From: Streptomyces sp. L-9-10
GTDB taxonomy: Bacteria > Actinomycetota > Actinomycetes > Streptomycetales > Streptomycetaceae
Reading direction: 5' to 3'
Length of the DNA stretch: 64,000 nt
Assembly (NCBI RefSeq): GCF_004151105.1
Contig: NZ_PHRF01000041.1
Coordinates: 248,001-312,000 of the forward strand
The translations under genes were made by a program, and so were the position numbers. Numbering within the stretch: position 1 is the first letter of the stretch; each line of letters starts with the position of its first letter. Shown one piece after another: positions 1-8,411 of this stretch. Below the pieces are notes generated by a model. It made no database searches and had not been told where the DNA came from. It saw only the letters and a program-made list of their open reading frames with translations.

Positions 1-137
1 GCGATGTGCATGTCGCCCAGTCACGCCCGAACCAGGCGGCGGAGGTCGGCGCCGCGTCCAGTGTGTTCCACTCGGCCTTCACCCCGCGCCTGAGCCCGCG
101 CGGCCGTTCGGCGCGCGGAGCGTCACCTCACGCCTGA
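1..137 (+). CDS. Possible 3' end of a gene cut by the window edge
   Basis: A frame starting at base 3 stays open to a TGA at 135-137. Nearly all of its codons end in G or C, as in real genes of this genome. The tail reads ...AAEVGAASSVFHSAFTPRL and is not recognised. The last codons run into the first copy of the tandem repeat, so the stop codon lies inside repeat DNA. The upstream part is outside the window, so neither family nor function can be given. It could equally be non-coding. Confidence 0.3.
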   Translation, partial: DVHVAQSRPNQAAEVGAASSVFHSAFTPRLSPRGRSARGASPHA

Positions 138-246
138 GCCGGGGGGCGTCACCTCACGCCTGAGCCGGGGGCGTCACCTCACGCCTGAGCCGGAGGGCGT
201 CACCTCACGCCTGAGCCGGGGGAGCGTCAACTCACGCCTGGGTCAG
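120..246. repeat. Five tandem copies of a 25-27 bp repeat
   Basis: GCGTCACCTCACGCCTGAGC recurs at 120, 146, 171, 197 and 224, separated by short G-rich stretches. The last copy has diverged (GCGTCAACTCACGCCTGGGT). Each unit contains a small dyad, CTCA-N4-TGAG. The array ends just before the putative promoter of the glycosidase gene at 312. It may be a regulatory array or simply a slippage product. Confidence 0.85.
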
Positions 247-251
247 AGTCA

Positions 252-281
252 TTGACGTATGGCAATCCAATGGATTTACAT
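252..281 (+). promoter_or_regulatory. Putative vegetative promoter of the GH71/99-like gene
   Basis: TTGACG at 252-257 matches the -35 consensus of HrdB-type promoters, and TTACAT at 276-281 follows after 18 bases. Transcription would start near 288, about 25 bases before the ATG at 312. Reading this TTG as a start codon would place the translation start inside the promoter, so the downstream ATG is preferred. Inferred from spacing only. Confidence 0.4.
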
Positions 282-311
282 GGGCGACTCCCCCCAACCC
301 AAGGGTGCCTC

Positions 312-2132
312 ATGCACAGACGCCGAAATCTCGTCCTGAGACTGACCCTCGTCCTCTCCCTCGTGGCAGCGGGCCTGTGGTGGTCGGCGACCGCCCTGAC
401 CCCCACGGCACACGCCGCCGCGAACCCGACCGTGAAGAACCGGGTGTACGCCGGCTACCAGGGCTGGTTCAACGCGCCCGGTGACGGTTCACCGCTCAAC
501 GCGTGGCGGCACTGGGCCGGTTCACAGCCGTCGCCGGGCAACCAGTCCTTCGAGCTCTATCCCGACATGAGCGCGTACCCGGCCTCGGCCCGCCACACCA
601 CGGGGTACGCGCCGCTGGGCAATGGACAGAGCCCCACACTCTTCTCGTCCTATCCGACCGCCGTCGTCGACCAGCACTTCAGCTGGATGCGGCAGTACGG
701 CATCGACGGCGCCGCTCTCCAGCGCTTCGGCAGCGACATCACCGCTCCCGCCGCGCCGGGAGCGGTGAACCGCAACTCCATCGCCGCCAAGGCCCGTGAC
801 GCCGCCGAGAAGTACGGCCGGGGCTTCTACGTCGAGTACGACGTCAGCGGCCTGACCGACGCCAACGTCGAGCAGGTCCTCACGCGCGACTGGACCGACG
901 TCATCACCGGTTCGCTCCGCCTCACCGACTCCCCGGCCTACGCCAAAGAGGGCGGCAAGCCCGTCGTCGAGCTGTGGGGCTTCGGCTTCCTCAACCGGCC
1001 GGGCACCGCCGCACAGGCCGAGCGCATCGTGAACTGGTTCAAGGACCAGGGCCTGTACGTCATCGGCGGCGTGCCGCGCGGCTGGCGCACCGACGCGGAC
1101 GCCAAGCCCGGATTCGGCCCGGTCTACCGGGCGTTCGACATGCTCTCGCCCTGGATGGTCGGCAGCACGGCCGACACCACTCCCCAGCTGGCGGCCGACC
1201 GCGACGCGCTCAACGCGACGGGCCAGGACTACCAGCCCGTCATCTATCCCGGCTTCGCCTGGTCCAACTGGAAGGACGGCCCGCGCAACCAGATCCCGCG
1301 CGAGAACGGCGACTACCTCTGGCAGCAGGCCGCCAACGTCCGCAAGGCCGGGGTCCCGCAGGCGTTCATCGCCATGTTCGACGAGTACGACGAGGGCACC
1401 GCGATCGCGCCCGCCGCCGAGGACTCCTCGATGATCCCGGCCAACCAGTACTTCCAGACGACCAGTTCCGACGGGAAGTACGTGTCGTCGGACTTCTACC
1501 TGCGGCTCGCCGGCAAGGCGACCCGCATGATCACGGGCCAGGACCCGCTGGTCACACAGGTACCGATCCCGCTGACGACCGGCCCCACCTTCTTCCGTAC
1601 CAGTGTGGAGAAGGACACGGACGCCACACCGACCTGGACCAGCACCCCGGTACCCGGCGGTACGTCGAATGTGACCGGTCCCGGCGGCAGCGGCTCACCC
1701 GTCCTCGGCGTGGTGACCGGTGAGGACCACCGGCTCGGGCAGTCGGCGCTCCGGATCCAGGGCAGCACCGCCACGACCGCGCACGCCTACGCGTACTTCC
1801 AGGCGTTCGACGTCGACATCCCGGTGACCGCGGCGACGAAGCTGTCGTACGAGTTCCTGCCGAAGGACGCGGGCGGACGGAACGTCGCGGTGGACTTCCT
1901 GATGACCGACGGCTCCACACTGCGCGACAGCGCCGCGAACACGACGGGCGGCACCGATATGCATCCGGCGGCGCCGAAGGGCATCGTCGGCGCCTGGACG
2001 AAGATCCAGAGCAATGTCGGTTCCGCGCTGGCGGGCAGGACGATCGACAAGATCCTGGTGGGCTTCGACCGCCAGGGCACGTCCGGCGGTTTCCACGCGT
2101 ACATCGACGACCTCACGGTCTTCAACGGCTGA
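312..2132 (+). CDS. Secreted glycoside hydrolase, GH71/GH99-like, with C-terminal beta-sandwich domain
   Basis: A 606-residue protein. It starts with a signal peptide (MHRRR, a hydrophobic core, then ...PTAHA-A), so it should be exported. The next ~400 residues carry features of the GH71/99-like (xylosidase/arabinosidase-annotated) TIM-barrel family: VYAGYQGWFNAPGDG near the mature N-terminus, HFSWMRQYGIDGAALQRF, a VEYDVSG strand, and FDEYDEGTAI late in the barrel. The last ~150 residues (SALRIQG... to ...YIDDLTVFNG) look like a carbohydrate-binding jelly roll. The ATG at 312 is chosen because AAGGG lies 7-11 bases upstream and the signal peptide begins there. The substrate cannot be told from sequence. 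Relatives act on alpha-linked mannans or glucans. The gene stands alone, convergent with the oxalate genes. Confidence 0.85.
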   Translation: MHRRRNLVLRLTLVLSLVAAGLWWSATALTPTAHAAANPTVKNRVYAGYQGWFNAPGDGSPLNAWRHWAGSQPSPGNQSFELYPDMSAYPASARHTTGYAPLGNGQSPTLFSSYPTAVVDQHFSWMRQYGIDGAALQRFGSDITAPAAPGAVNRNSIAAKARDAAEKYGRGFYVEYDVSGLTDANVEQVLTRDWTDVITGSLRLTDSPAYAKEGGKPVVELWGFGFLNRPGTAAQAERIVNWFKDQGLYVIGGVPRGWRTDADAKPGFGPVYRAFDMLSPWMVGSTADTTPQLAADRDALNATGQDYQPVIYPGFAWSNWKDGPRNQIPRENGDYLWQQAANVRKAGVPQAFIAMFDEYDEGTAIAPAAEDSSMIPANQYFQTTSSDGKYVSSDFYLRLAGKATRMITGQDPLVTQVPIPLTTGPTFFRTSVEKDTDATPTWTSTPVPGGTSNVTGPGGSGSPVLGVVTGEDHRLGQSALRIQGSTATTAHAYAYFQAFDVDIPVTAATKLSYEFLPKDAGGRNVAVDFLMTDGSTLRDSAANTTGGTDMHPAAPKGIVGAWTKIQSNVGSALAGRTIDKILVGFDRQGTSGGFHAYIDDLTVFNG

Positions 2133-2147
2133 GCGGCTGAACGCATA

Positions 2148-2184
2148 CGGGTGCCCCGCGCGCGGATCGCACGCGGGGCACCCG
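2148..2184. terminator. Bidirectional hairpin terminator
   Basis: CGGGTGCCCCGCG at 2148-2160 pairs perfectly with CGCGGGGCACCCG at 2172-2184, giving 13-bp arms around an 11-base loop. It lies between the stop codons of two convergent genes and has no T-tract, as is usual in Streptomyces. Confidence 0.75.
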
Positions 2185-2215
2185 GTCCGTTCGGATCAGC
2201 CGACGTCGGGCGACG

Positions 2216-3472
2216 TCAGGCGACGACGTTGCCGTCGTGCAGCTTGCGGATGTCGTTCGCGTCGTAACCGAGGTCCGCGAGAACCTCGTCCGTGTGCTCG
2301 CCGAGCAGCGGCGCACCCTTGATGTCGGGCTTGAAGCCGGAGAACTTGACCGGGCTGCCGACGGTCAGGTACGTGCCGCGCTCCTTCTGCTCGACCTCGA
2401 CGATCGTGCCGCTCTTGCGCATGTCGGGGTCCTCGGCGAGCTCCTTCATGCTGAGCACGGGGGCGCAGGGCACCTCCCACTCGCGCAGGATGTCGACCGC
2501 CTCGTACTTGGTCTTGTCGGCCAGCCACTTCTCGATCTCGCCGAAGATCTCCATGATGCGCGGCTGGCGGGCGCGGGCGGTCGTGTAGTCCGGGTCCTCC
2601 ACCCACTCGGGGTGGCCGATGGCCTCGGCGGTGCGCTTCCAGTTCTGCTCCTGGATCGTGAAGTAGATGTAGGCGTTGGGGTCGGTCTCCCAGCCCTTGC
2701 ACTTCAGGATCCAGCCCGGCTGACCGCCGCCGCCGGCGTTGCCGCCACGCGGCACCGCGTCGCCGAACTCGCCGTGCGGGTACTGGGGGTACTCCTCCAG
2801 GTAGCCGACCTTCTCCAGGCGCTGCTGGTCACGGAGCTTGACCCGGGTCAGGTTGAGTACGGCGTCCTGCATGGACACCGAGACCTTCTGCCCCAGACCG
2901 GTCGCGTTGCGCTGGATGATCGCGGTCAGCAGGCCGATCATCAGGTGCATACCGGTGTTGCTGTCACCGAGGGCAGAACCGCTGATGGTCGGCGGGCCGT
3001 CCCAGAAACCCGTGGTGGACGCGGCGCCACCGGCCGCCTGCGCGACGTTCTCGTAGACCTTCAGGTCGTTCCACGACGAGTCGTCGTTGAAGCCCTTGAC
3101 CGAGCCGAAGATCAGACGCGGGTTCAGCTCGTGGATGTGCTCCCAGCTGAGACCCATACGGTCCATGGCGCCCGGCGCGAAGTTCTCGACCAGGATGTCC
3201 GACTCGCGGATCAGCTTCTCCATGACCTCCTTGCCCTCGGGGGTCTTGGTGTTGATGGCCAGCGAGCGCTTGTTGCTGTTCAGCATGGTGAAGTACAGGG
3301 CGTCGAGGTCGGGGATGTCCCGCAGCTGATTGCGGGTCACGTCGCCGCCCTGAGGGCGCTCGACCTTGATGACATCGGCGCCGAACCAGGCGAGCATCTG
3401 GGTACACGCGGGACCGGCCTGGACCCCGGTGAAGTCGATCACCTTGATTCCGGCGAGCGGCTTGTCACTCAT
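2216..3472 (-). CDS. frc: Formyl-CoA:oxalate CoA-transferase
   Basis: A 418-residue class III CoA-transferase. It moves CoA from formyl-CoA to oxalate, giving oxalyl-CoA and formate in the cytoplasm. The N-terminus ([17 protein letters not shown]) and the length (O. formigenes enzyme about 428) fit Frc. The Asp of SALGDSNTG is residue 170 and matches the Asp that forms the covalent intermediate. The glycine-rich loop GGGGQPGW at 247-254 matches the flexible active-site lid of Frc rather than of other family III enzymes. It lies 72 bases downstream of oxc on the same strand, so the two probably form one transcript and recycle formyl-CoA between them. Confidence 0.93.
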   Translation of the reverse strand: MSDKPLAGIKVIDFTGVQAGPACTQMLAWFGADVIKVERPQGGDVTRNQLRDIPDLDALYFTMLNSNKRSLAINTKTPEGKEVMEKLIRESDILVENFAPGAMDRMGLSWEHIHELNPRLIFGSVKGFNDDSSWNDLKVYENVAQAAGGAASTTGFWDGPPTISGSALGDSNTGMHLMIGLLTAIIQRNATGLGQKVSVSMQDAVLNLTRVKLRDQQRLEKVGYLEEYPQYPHGEFGDAVPRGGNAGGGGQPGWILKCKGWETDPNAYIYFTIQEQNWKRTAEAIGHPEWVEDPDYTTARARQPRIMEIFGEIEKWLADKTKYEAVDILREWEVPCAPVLSMKELAEDPDMRKSGTIVEVEQKERGTYLTVGSPVKFSGFKPDIKGAPLLGEHTDEVLADLGYDANDIRKLHDGNVVA

Positions 3473-3544
3473 GGTGGCTTCCTTCTCGTGAATGATCTCG
3501 GTACGGAGGGTGTGGTGTGCGGGGGAGTGCGGTGAGCCGGTCGC

Positions 3545-5296
3545 TCACTTCTTCGCCGGCGTGATGTTGCCGACGGTGATGCCCTTCGGGTTGAGATGCG
3601 CGATATGACCGCTCTCGGTGCCGGCCGACGGGTCGATCGCGCAGTCGATGAGCGCCGGGCCGCCCGAGGCCAGCGCCTCGGTGAGGGCCGCGGTGACCTC
3701 GGCGGGCGTGGTCGCGCGGTAGCCCTTGCCGCCGAACGCCTCGATCATCTTGTCGTGGCGCGCCTGGAGCATCAGGGTCGTCGGCGACGGGTCGTTCTCC
3801 AGCGGGTTGACGTCGTCGCCGCGGTAGACGCCGCCGTTGTTCATGATGACGGTGACGACCGGCAGCTTGTAGCGGCAGATCGTCTCCAGCTCCATGCCGC
3901 TGAACCCGAAGGCGCTGTCGCCCTCCACGGCCACCACCGGCTGACCGCTCTCGACGGCGGCGGCGATCGCGTAGCCCATGCCGATGCCCATGACGCCCCA
4001 CGTCCCGCTGTCGAGACGGTGACGCGGCACGTGCATGTCGATCACGTTGCGGGCGATGTCCAGCGCGTTGGCGCCCTCGTTGACGAGGTAGGCCTCCGGG
4101 TTCTGGTGCAGGACGTCACGCACGGCCTTCAGCGCGCCCATGAACTGCATCGGGTGCGGGTCGGCCTTGAGGCGCTCCGCCATCTTGGCGACGTTCGTCG
4201 CCGAACGCGCTCCCAGCTCCTCGCGCCAGGCGGCGGGGGCCGTGATCTGGCCGGGCTTCGTCCGCTCGGCGAGCGCGTCGAGCACCGATTCGATGTCGCC
4301 GACGAGCGGGGCGGCGATGGGCTGGTTGCTGTCCAGCTCCTTGGGCTCGATGTCCACCTGGATGAACTTCGCGTCGGGGTTCCACTGCGGAGCCTCGCCG
4401 TGGTTCAGCAGCCAGTTCAGCCGCGCGCCGAGGAGCACGACGACATCGGCCTTCTTCAGCGCCAGCGAACGGGCGGTGGCGGCGGACTGCGGGTGGTTGT
4501 CGGGCAGCAGGCCCTTCGCCATCGACATCGGTACGTACGGAATGCCGGTGGACTCGATGAAGTCCCGGATCTTCTCGTCCGCCTGCGCGTACGCGGCGCC
4601 CTTGCCCAGCACGACCAGCGGCCGCTGCGCACCCGCCAGGATCTCGACCGCGCGGTCCACCGCCTCGGGCGCGGGCAGCTGGCGCGGCGCCGGGTCGACG
4701 AGACGGCTCAGCGTCTTCGCGCCCTTCTCCTTGTCCATGATGGAGCCGAGCACCGCGGCCGGGATGTCGAGGTACACCCCGCCGGGGCGGCCGGAGATGG
4801 CGGTGCGCAGGGCGCGGGCGATACCGCGGCCGATGTCCTCCACCCGGCTCACGCGGTACGCGGCCTTGACGAACGGCTGCGCGGCGGCGAGCTGGTCCAT
4901 CTCCTCGTAGTCGCCCTGCTTCAGGTCCACGAGGTGGCGCTCGCTCGAACCCGAGATCTGCACCATCGGGAAACAGTTCGTGGTGGCGTTCGCGAGCGCG
5001 ACCAGCCCGTTGAGGAAGCCCGGCGCGGACACGGTCAGCGCCACGCCCGGCCGCTTCGTGAGGTATCCGGCCGCCGCCGCCGCGTGGCCGGCGTTGCTCT
5101 CGTGACGGAAGCCGATGTAGCGGATGCCCTGCGCCTGTGCGAGGCGGGCCAGATCGGTGATCGGGATGCCGACCAAGCCGTAGATGGTGTCCACGTCGTT
5201 CAGCTTGAGCGCGTCGACGACCAGGTGATACCCGTCGGTGAGCTCGGCCTGAGCGTCGGCGGTCGCCGCGTTCTCCTGTGCGGAAGGGGCGGTCAT
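3545..5296 (-). CDS. oxc: Oxalyl-CoA decarboxylase (ThDP-dependent)
   Basis: A 583-residue thiamine-diphosphate enzyme that decarboxylates oxalyl-CoA to formyl-CoA and CO2. The cofactor-activating Glu is E66 in GFRHESNAGH. The ThDP/Mg motif runs from EGDSAFGFSG (458-467) to the NN pair at 486-487. GIPITDLARLAQ and RHESNAGHAAAAAGYLT are close to characterised Oxc proteins (about 568 aa), not acetolactate synthase. Upstream in-frame ATGs at 5374 and 5323 are rejected: the start at 5296 has GGAGGACCTCGGACC directly before it. Oxc feeds formyl-CoA to Frc (72-base gap). The upstream region is shared with the divergent oxalyl-CoA synthetase gene and carries LysR-type dyads. Confidence 0.93.
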   Translation of the reverse strand: MTAPSAQENAATADAQAELTDGYHLVVDALKLNDVDTIYGLVGIPITDLARLAQAQGIRYIGFRHESNAGHAAAAAGYLTKRPGVALTVSAPGFLNGLVALANATTNCFPMVQISGSSERHLVDLKQGDYEEMDQLAAAQPFVKAAYRVSRVEDIGRGIARALRTAISGRPGGVYLDIPAAVLGSIMDKEKGAKTLSRLVDPAPRQLPAPEAVDRAVEILAGAQRPLVVLGKGAAYAQADEKIRDFIESTGIPYVPMSMAKGLLPDNHPQSAATARSLALKKADVVVLLGARLNWLLNHGEAPQWNPDAKFIQVDIEPKELDSNQPIAAPLVGDIESVLDALAERTKPGQITAPAAWREELGARSATNVAKMAERLKADPHPMQFMGALKAVRDVLHQNPEAYLVNEGANALDIARNVIDMHVPRHRLDSGTWGVMGIGMGYAIAAAVESGQPVVAVEGDSAFGFSGMELETICRYKLPVVTVIMNNGGVYRGDDVNPLENDPSPTTLMLQARHDKMIEAFGGKGYRATTPAEVTAALTEALASGGPALIDCAIDPSAGTESGHIAHLNPKGITVGNITPAKK

Positions 5297-5378
5297 GGTC
5301 CGAGGTCCTCCTTGGGCAGTCATGCCTGATCGGCTTCTCGTCCCACCTTCGGCAGCACGCATCCACACGTCCAAGACC

Positions 5379-5411
5379 TATCGGCGACCAGCCGATAAAC
5401 AGCATTTATCG
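5379..5411. promoter_or_regulatory. Two overlapping dyads, candidate LysR-type operators
   Basis: TATCGGCGACCAGCCGATA (5379-5397) is a perfect dyad with 7-base arms. It shares its last five bases with CGATAAACAGCATTTATCG (5393-5411), also with perfect 7-base arms. The second contains a T-N11-A core typical of LysR boxes. Both lie between oxc (start 5296, minus) and the synthetase gene (start 5574, plus). They are AT-rich compared with their surroundings. The likely binder is the LysR protein encoded at 7299-8216. Confidence 0.65.
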
Positions 5412-5463
5412 ATCATGGATCGTCGCAGGTCAGACCCATGCCGACCGCCCCCTCGAACGCCTT

Positions 5464-5480
5464 GATAGATCCTCGCTATC
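5464..5480. promoter_or_regulatory. Third LysR-type dyad in the oxalate intergenic region
   Basis: GATAGATCCTCGCTATC has perfect GATAG/CTATC arms and a T-N11-A core. It lies 94 bases before the oxalyl-CoA synthetase start, on the opposite side of the intergenic region from the other two dyads. This would allow one regulator to control both directions. Confidence 0.55.
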
Positions 5481-5573
5481 GGCTGTTCACCAGCGGGTAT
5501 TGGACGCCTGCCGCGCGCCCGCGCAAGCTCGCAGACGACAGCTTCATCGGACCTGGTGCGAGGAGGTGTGCAC

Positions 5574-7166
5574 ATGGCCGTTCCGACCGAGGCATCGGTG
5601 CGCGACGCGGGCCCGTACCGGCCGCCGGCGCTCACCGGCCTCACCGATCTCCTCGACCGGCACGCGCGCGAGCGCCCGCGCTCCCGGGCGCTCGTCGTCA
5701 GCGGGGACCGCGTACCGCTGTCCTACGGCGGTCTCGCCGCCCTGGCCGGCGACATCGCCGTCCGGCTCGGCCGCGCGGGGCTGCGCCGCGGTGACGTGGT
5801 CGGCCTCGTCTCCGCCAACACCGCCGAGTTCGTCGTCGCGCTGCTCGGCGCCGCACGGGCCGGACTGGTGGTCGCCCCGGTCGACCCCGCACTGCCCTCG
5901 GCACAACTGACCGAACGGTTCGAAGCGCTGGGGGCGCGGGCGGTCCTCCTCGGACCGGCCGCGGCGGACACCGGTCCCGCCGCCCCGACCGGGGTCCCCG
6001 CCTGGCCCCTGCGCGTGGACATCTCCCACGCCGGGACGGCGACGGCCACACTCGACACCGGCGCGGGCGCGATACCGCCCGCCCGGGGCGCGGCGCACGA
6101 ACTCTCCGACCGCGACGCCCTCGTACTGTTCACCGCGGGCACCACCGGGCGGCCCAAGATGGTCCCGCTGACCCACGCCAACGTGACCGCGTCCGTACGG
6201 GACATCTGTGCCACCTACGAGCTGGGCCCCGGCGACGCGACGGTCGCCGTGATGCCCTTCTTCCACGGCCACGGGCTCTTCGCCGCGCTCCTCGCCACCC
6301 TCGCCAGCGGCGGATGCGTCCTGCTGCCCGAACGGGGACGCTTCACGGCGCACACGTTCTGGGACGACGTACGGGCCGTGTCCGCCAGCTGGTTCACCGC
6401 GGTGCCGACCATCCACGAGATCCTCCTCGACCGGTCGGCGACCGAGTACCCGGGCCCGCGGGCCGCGCCGCTGAAGTTCGTACGCAGTTGCAGCGCGCCC
6501 CTGAACACGGCCACGCAGCGGGCGCTGGAGCGTACGTTCGGCGCGCCGCTGCTGTCCGCGTACGGAATGACCGAGTCCACCCACCAGGCGACCAGCGAGC
6601 CGCTGCCGGACCGGGGGTACCTGAAGCAGGGCTCCGTCGGCCCGTCGACCGGAGTGCGGCTCCGCGTCGTCGACCCGCAGGGACGTACGTGCCCGTCCGG
6701 CACCCAGGGCGAGGTGTGGGTGCACGGCCCCACCGTGGCCCGCGGCTATCTCGGCGACCCGTCCGAGACCGCGCGCGGCTTCACCGACGGGTGGTTCCGC
6801 ACCGGTGACCTGGGCAGCCTGGACGAGGACGGCTATCTGTTCCTCACCGGGCACCTCAAGAACCTCATCAACCGCGGCGGCGAGAAGATCTCCTCCGAGC
6901 ACGTCGAGGACGTTCTCGCCGGCTGCCCCGGTGTCGCCGAGGCGGCCGTCTTCCCGATCCCCGACGCGCACTACGGGCAGCGGGTCGGCGCCGCCGTGGT
7001 CGTACGCGAGGGCGAGAACCTCGGGTCCGAGCAGATCCTGAGGTACTGCCGCAACCGGCTGTCCGCCGTGGAGGTACCGGACCGGCTCGATGTCGTGGCC
7101 GCGCTCCCGCACACCGCCAAGGGCGGGCTCGACCGGCGTGCGGTGGCGGGCCGGTACGCGCACTGA
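5574..7166 (+). CDS. Oxalyl-CoA synthetase (AAE3-like acyl-CoA ligase)
   Basis: A 530-residue adenylate-forming enzyme predicted to activate oxalate with ATP and CoA. ANL motifs: the P-loop FTAGTTGRPK ending near 195, YGMTEST at 330-336, WFRTGD and LKNLINRGGEKIS in the hinge region, and the catalytic Lys of HTAKGGLDR near 516. Segments such as FFHGHGLFAALL, WFTAVPTIHEILLDR, KFVRSCSAPL and LINRGGEKIS resemble the plant AAE3 and yeast Pcs60 oxalyl-CoA synthetases, and the neighbours are frc and oxc. The start at 5574 follows AGGAGG by 7 bases; the in-frame GTG at 5556 would lie upstream of that site. It gives a CoA-transferase-independent entry of oxalate into the Oxc pathway. Substrate is inferred from similarity and context. 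Confidence 0.85.
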   Translation: MAVPTEASVRDAGPYRPPALTGLTDLLDRHARERPRSRALVVSGDRVPLSYGGLAALAGDIAVRLGRAGLRRGDVVGLVSANTAEFVVALLGAARAGLVVAPVDPALPSAQLTERFEALGARAVLLGPAAADTGPAAPTGVPAWPLRVDISHAGTATATLDTGAGAIPPARGAAHELSDRDALVLFTAGTTGRPKMVPLTHANVTASVRDICATYELGPGDATVAVMPFFHGHGLFAALLATLASGGCVLLPERGRFTAHTFWDDVRAVSASWFTAVPTIHEILLDRSATEYPGPRAAPLKFVRSCSAPLNTATQRALERTFGAPLLSAYGMTESTHQATSEPLPDRGYLKQGSVGPSTGVRLRVVDPQGRTCPSGTQGEVWVHGPTVARGYLGDPSETARGFTDGWFRTGDLGSLDEDGYLFLTGHLKNLINRGGEKISSEHVEDVLAGCPGVAEAAVFPIPDAHYGQRVGAAVVVREGENLGSEQILRYCRNRLSAVEVPDRLDVVAALPHTAKGGLDRRAVAGRYAH

Positions 7167-7214
7167 CGGCGCGGGCCCCCGGCCCCGGATCTGCCGGACA
7201 CTGCCCGGCCCGCG

Positions 7215-7277
7215 TCCTGCCGGACGTGATGCCCGTCCTGCCGGACGCGGTGCTCGGGCTAACGGACGTGGTGCCCG
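7215..7277. repeat. Three tandem 21-bp copies
   Basis: TCCTGCCGGACGTGATGCCCG repeats at 7215 and 7236, with a more diverged copy at 7257. A decayed fourth copy lies just upstream. The array fills the gap between the convergent synthetase and LysR genes. No hairpin terminator was obvious there. Confidence 0.6.
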
Positions 7278-7298
7278 GCCTGATCCAAACGAAAGACC

Positions 7299-8216
7299 CT
7301 AGGTCGGCAGCGGCTGGTCGAAGAACGCGTCCAGCGACAGGCCCGTCGCCGCGTTCACGAACGCCCGCGCGGCGATCGAACCGGGCGTCGCCGCGTGGAT
7401 CGCGACCGAGACCTGCGCCCTGGCGTCCGGGGCGACCAGGCGGACGGCCCGTGTCCTGCCGATCACCGGCATCGCGCGCAGCCAGGTGTGCGGCACGATG
7501 CTCGCCCACTCGCCGACGCCCACATGCGCGTACAGCGAGGCGACCGAGTCCGTCTCCACCTGCGGGGTCACCACGACCCCGCTCTCCGCGAACACACTGT
7601 CGATGAGCTGACGGATCCTCATGTCGGGTGTCAGCAGCGCGAGCGGCAGCTGCGCCGCCTCCGCCCAGGTCATGGTGTGGGTCTGGGGCATCAGCTGATC
7701 GCCGGACGCGAGCAGTACGTACCGCTCCTGGTACAGCGGCACGACCTGGAGGCTTTCCCCGTCCTCCGGGGCGAAGTGCGAGATCGCGGCGTCCAGTTCG
7801 AATTCGCGCAGCTGACGGAGCAGTGTCTTCGCCGACAGCCGGGAGCGCACCTGCACCTTCGCCAGCGGGTGCGCCCCGCAGAAGGCGGCCACGGGCAGTG
7901 ACAGGGTCGTCGACGCCGTGGGCTCCGTCCCCAGCCGCAGTGTGCCGGTGATGCCCGACTGTACGGCGGCCACCTCGGCCTTGAACGCGTCCTGCTCGGC
8001 GAGGATCCGCTTGGCCCACACGACGAGCCGTTCGCCTTCCGGGGTGAGGCCCTCGTAGTTGTGCCCCCGGTTGATCAGCGTGACGTTCAGTTCCCGCTCC
8101 AGCTTGGCGATCGCCGCCGAGAGCGCCGGCTGTGACACGTAGCAGGACTCCGCGGCCCGCGCGAAGTGCCTCTCCCTGGCCACGGCGACGAAATACTCCA
8201 GCTGCCGGAACAGCAT
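7299..8216 (-). CDS. LysR-family regulator of the oxalate locus
   Basis: A 305-residue LysR-type protein. Residues 1-60 form the winged helix-turn-helix (MLFRQLEYFVAVARERHFARAAE, then SQPALSAAIAKLERELNVTL), followed by the two-lobed effector domain. The ATG at 8216 has GGGAGGA about 8 bases upstream. A longer in-frame start at 8303 would add 29 residues with no family match. It is convergent with the oxalyl-CoA synthetase gene. The nearest LysR-type dyads are in the oxc/synthetase intergenic region, so it probably senses oxalate or oxalyl-CoA and controls both transcripts. The ligand is inference. Confidence 0.85.
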   Translation of the reverse strand: MLFRQLEYFVAVARERHFARAAESCYVSQPALSAAIAKLERELNVTLINRGHNYEGLTPEGERLVVWAKRILAEQDAFKAEVAAVQSGITGTLRLGTEPTASTTLSLPVAAFCGAHPLAKVQVRSRLSAKTLLRQLREFELDAAISHFAPEDGESLQVVPLYQERYVLLASGDQLMPQTHTMTWAEAAQLPLALLTPDMRIRQLIDSVFAESGVVVTPQVETDSVASLYAHVGVGEWASIVPHTWLRAMPVIGRTRAVRLVAPDARAQVSVAIHAATPGSIAARAFVNAATGLSLDAFFDQPLPT

Positions 8217-8411
8217 CGGCGACTCCTCCCTGCCCGTGGATCCCTGCCCGCGGATCGCGACGGCACCGGGCCGCGACTTCTCCGGCTCCGGCGACGCCTT
8301 CACTCATCCTACTTATCAACCGTTCAATGACCGGCCCGGAATCCATCTCCGCATGCGGGGAGAACCGCCCGTGGCGGCGCAGGAGGATCGTCGGCGGGCG
8401 CCGGCCCCGGA

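Noticed and set aside
120..246. CRISPR array
   Set aside because: Units are joined directly with no unique spacers, and no cas gene is nearby.
2237..5329. Long plus-strand open frames over frc and oxc
   Set aside because: Typical high-GC shadow frames: Arg/Val/Gly/His-rich, no ribosome site, no domain. The minus-strand genes are clear.
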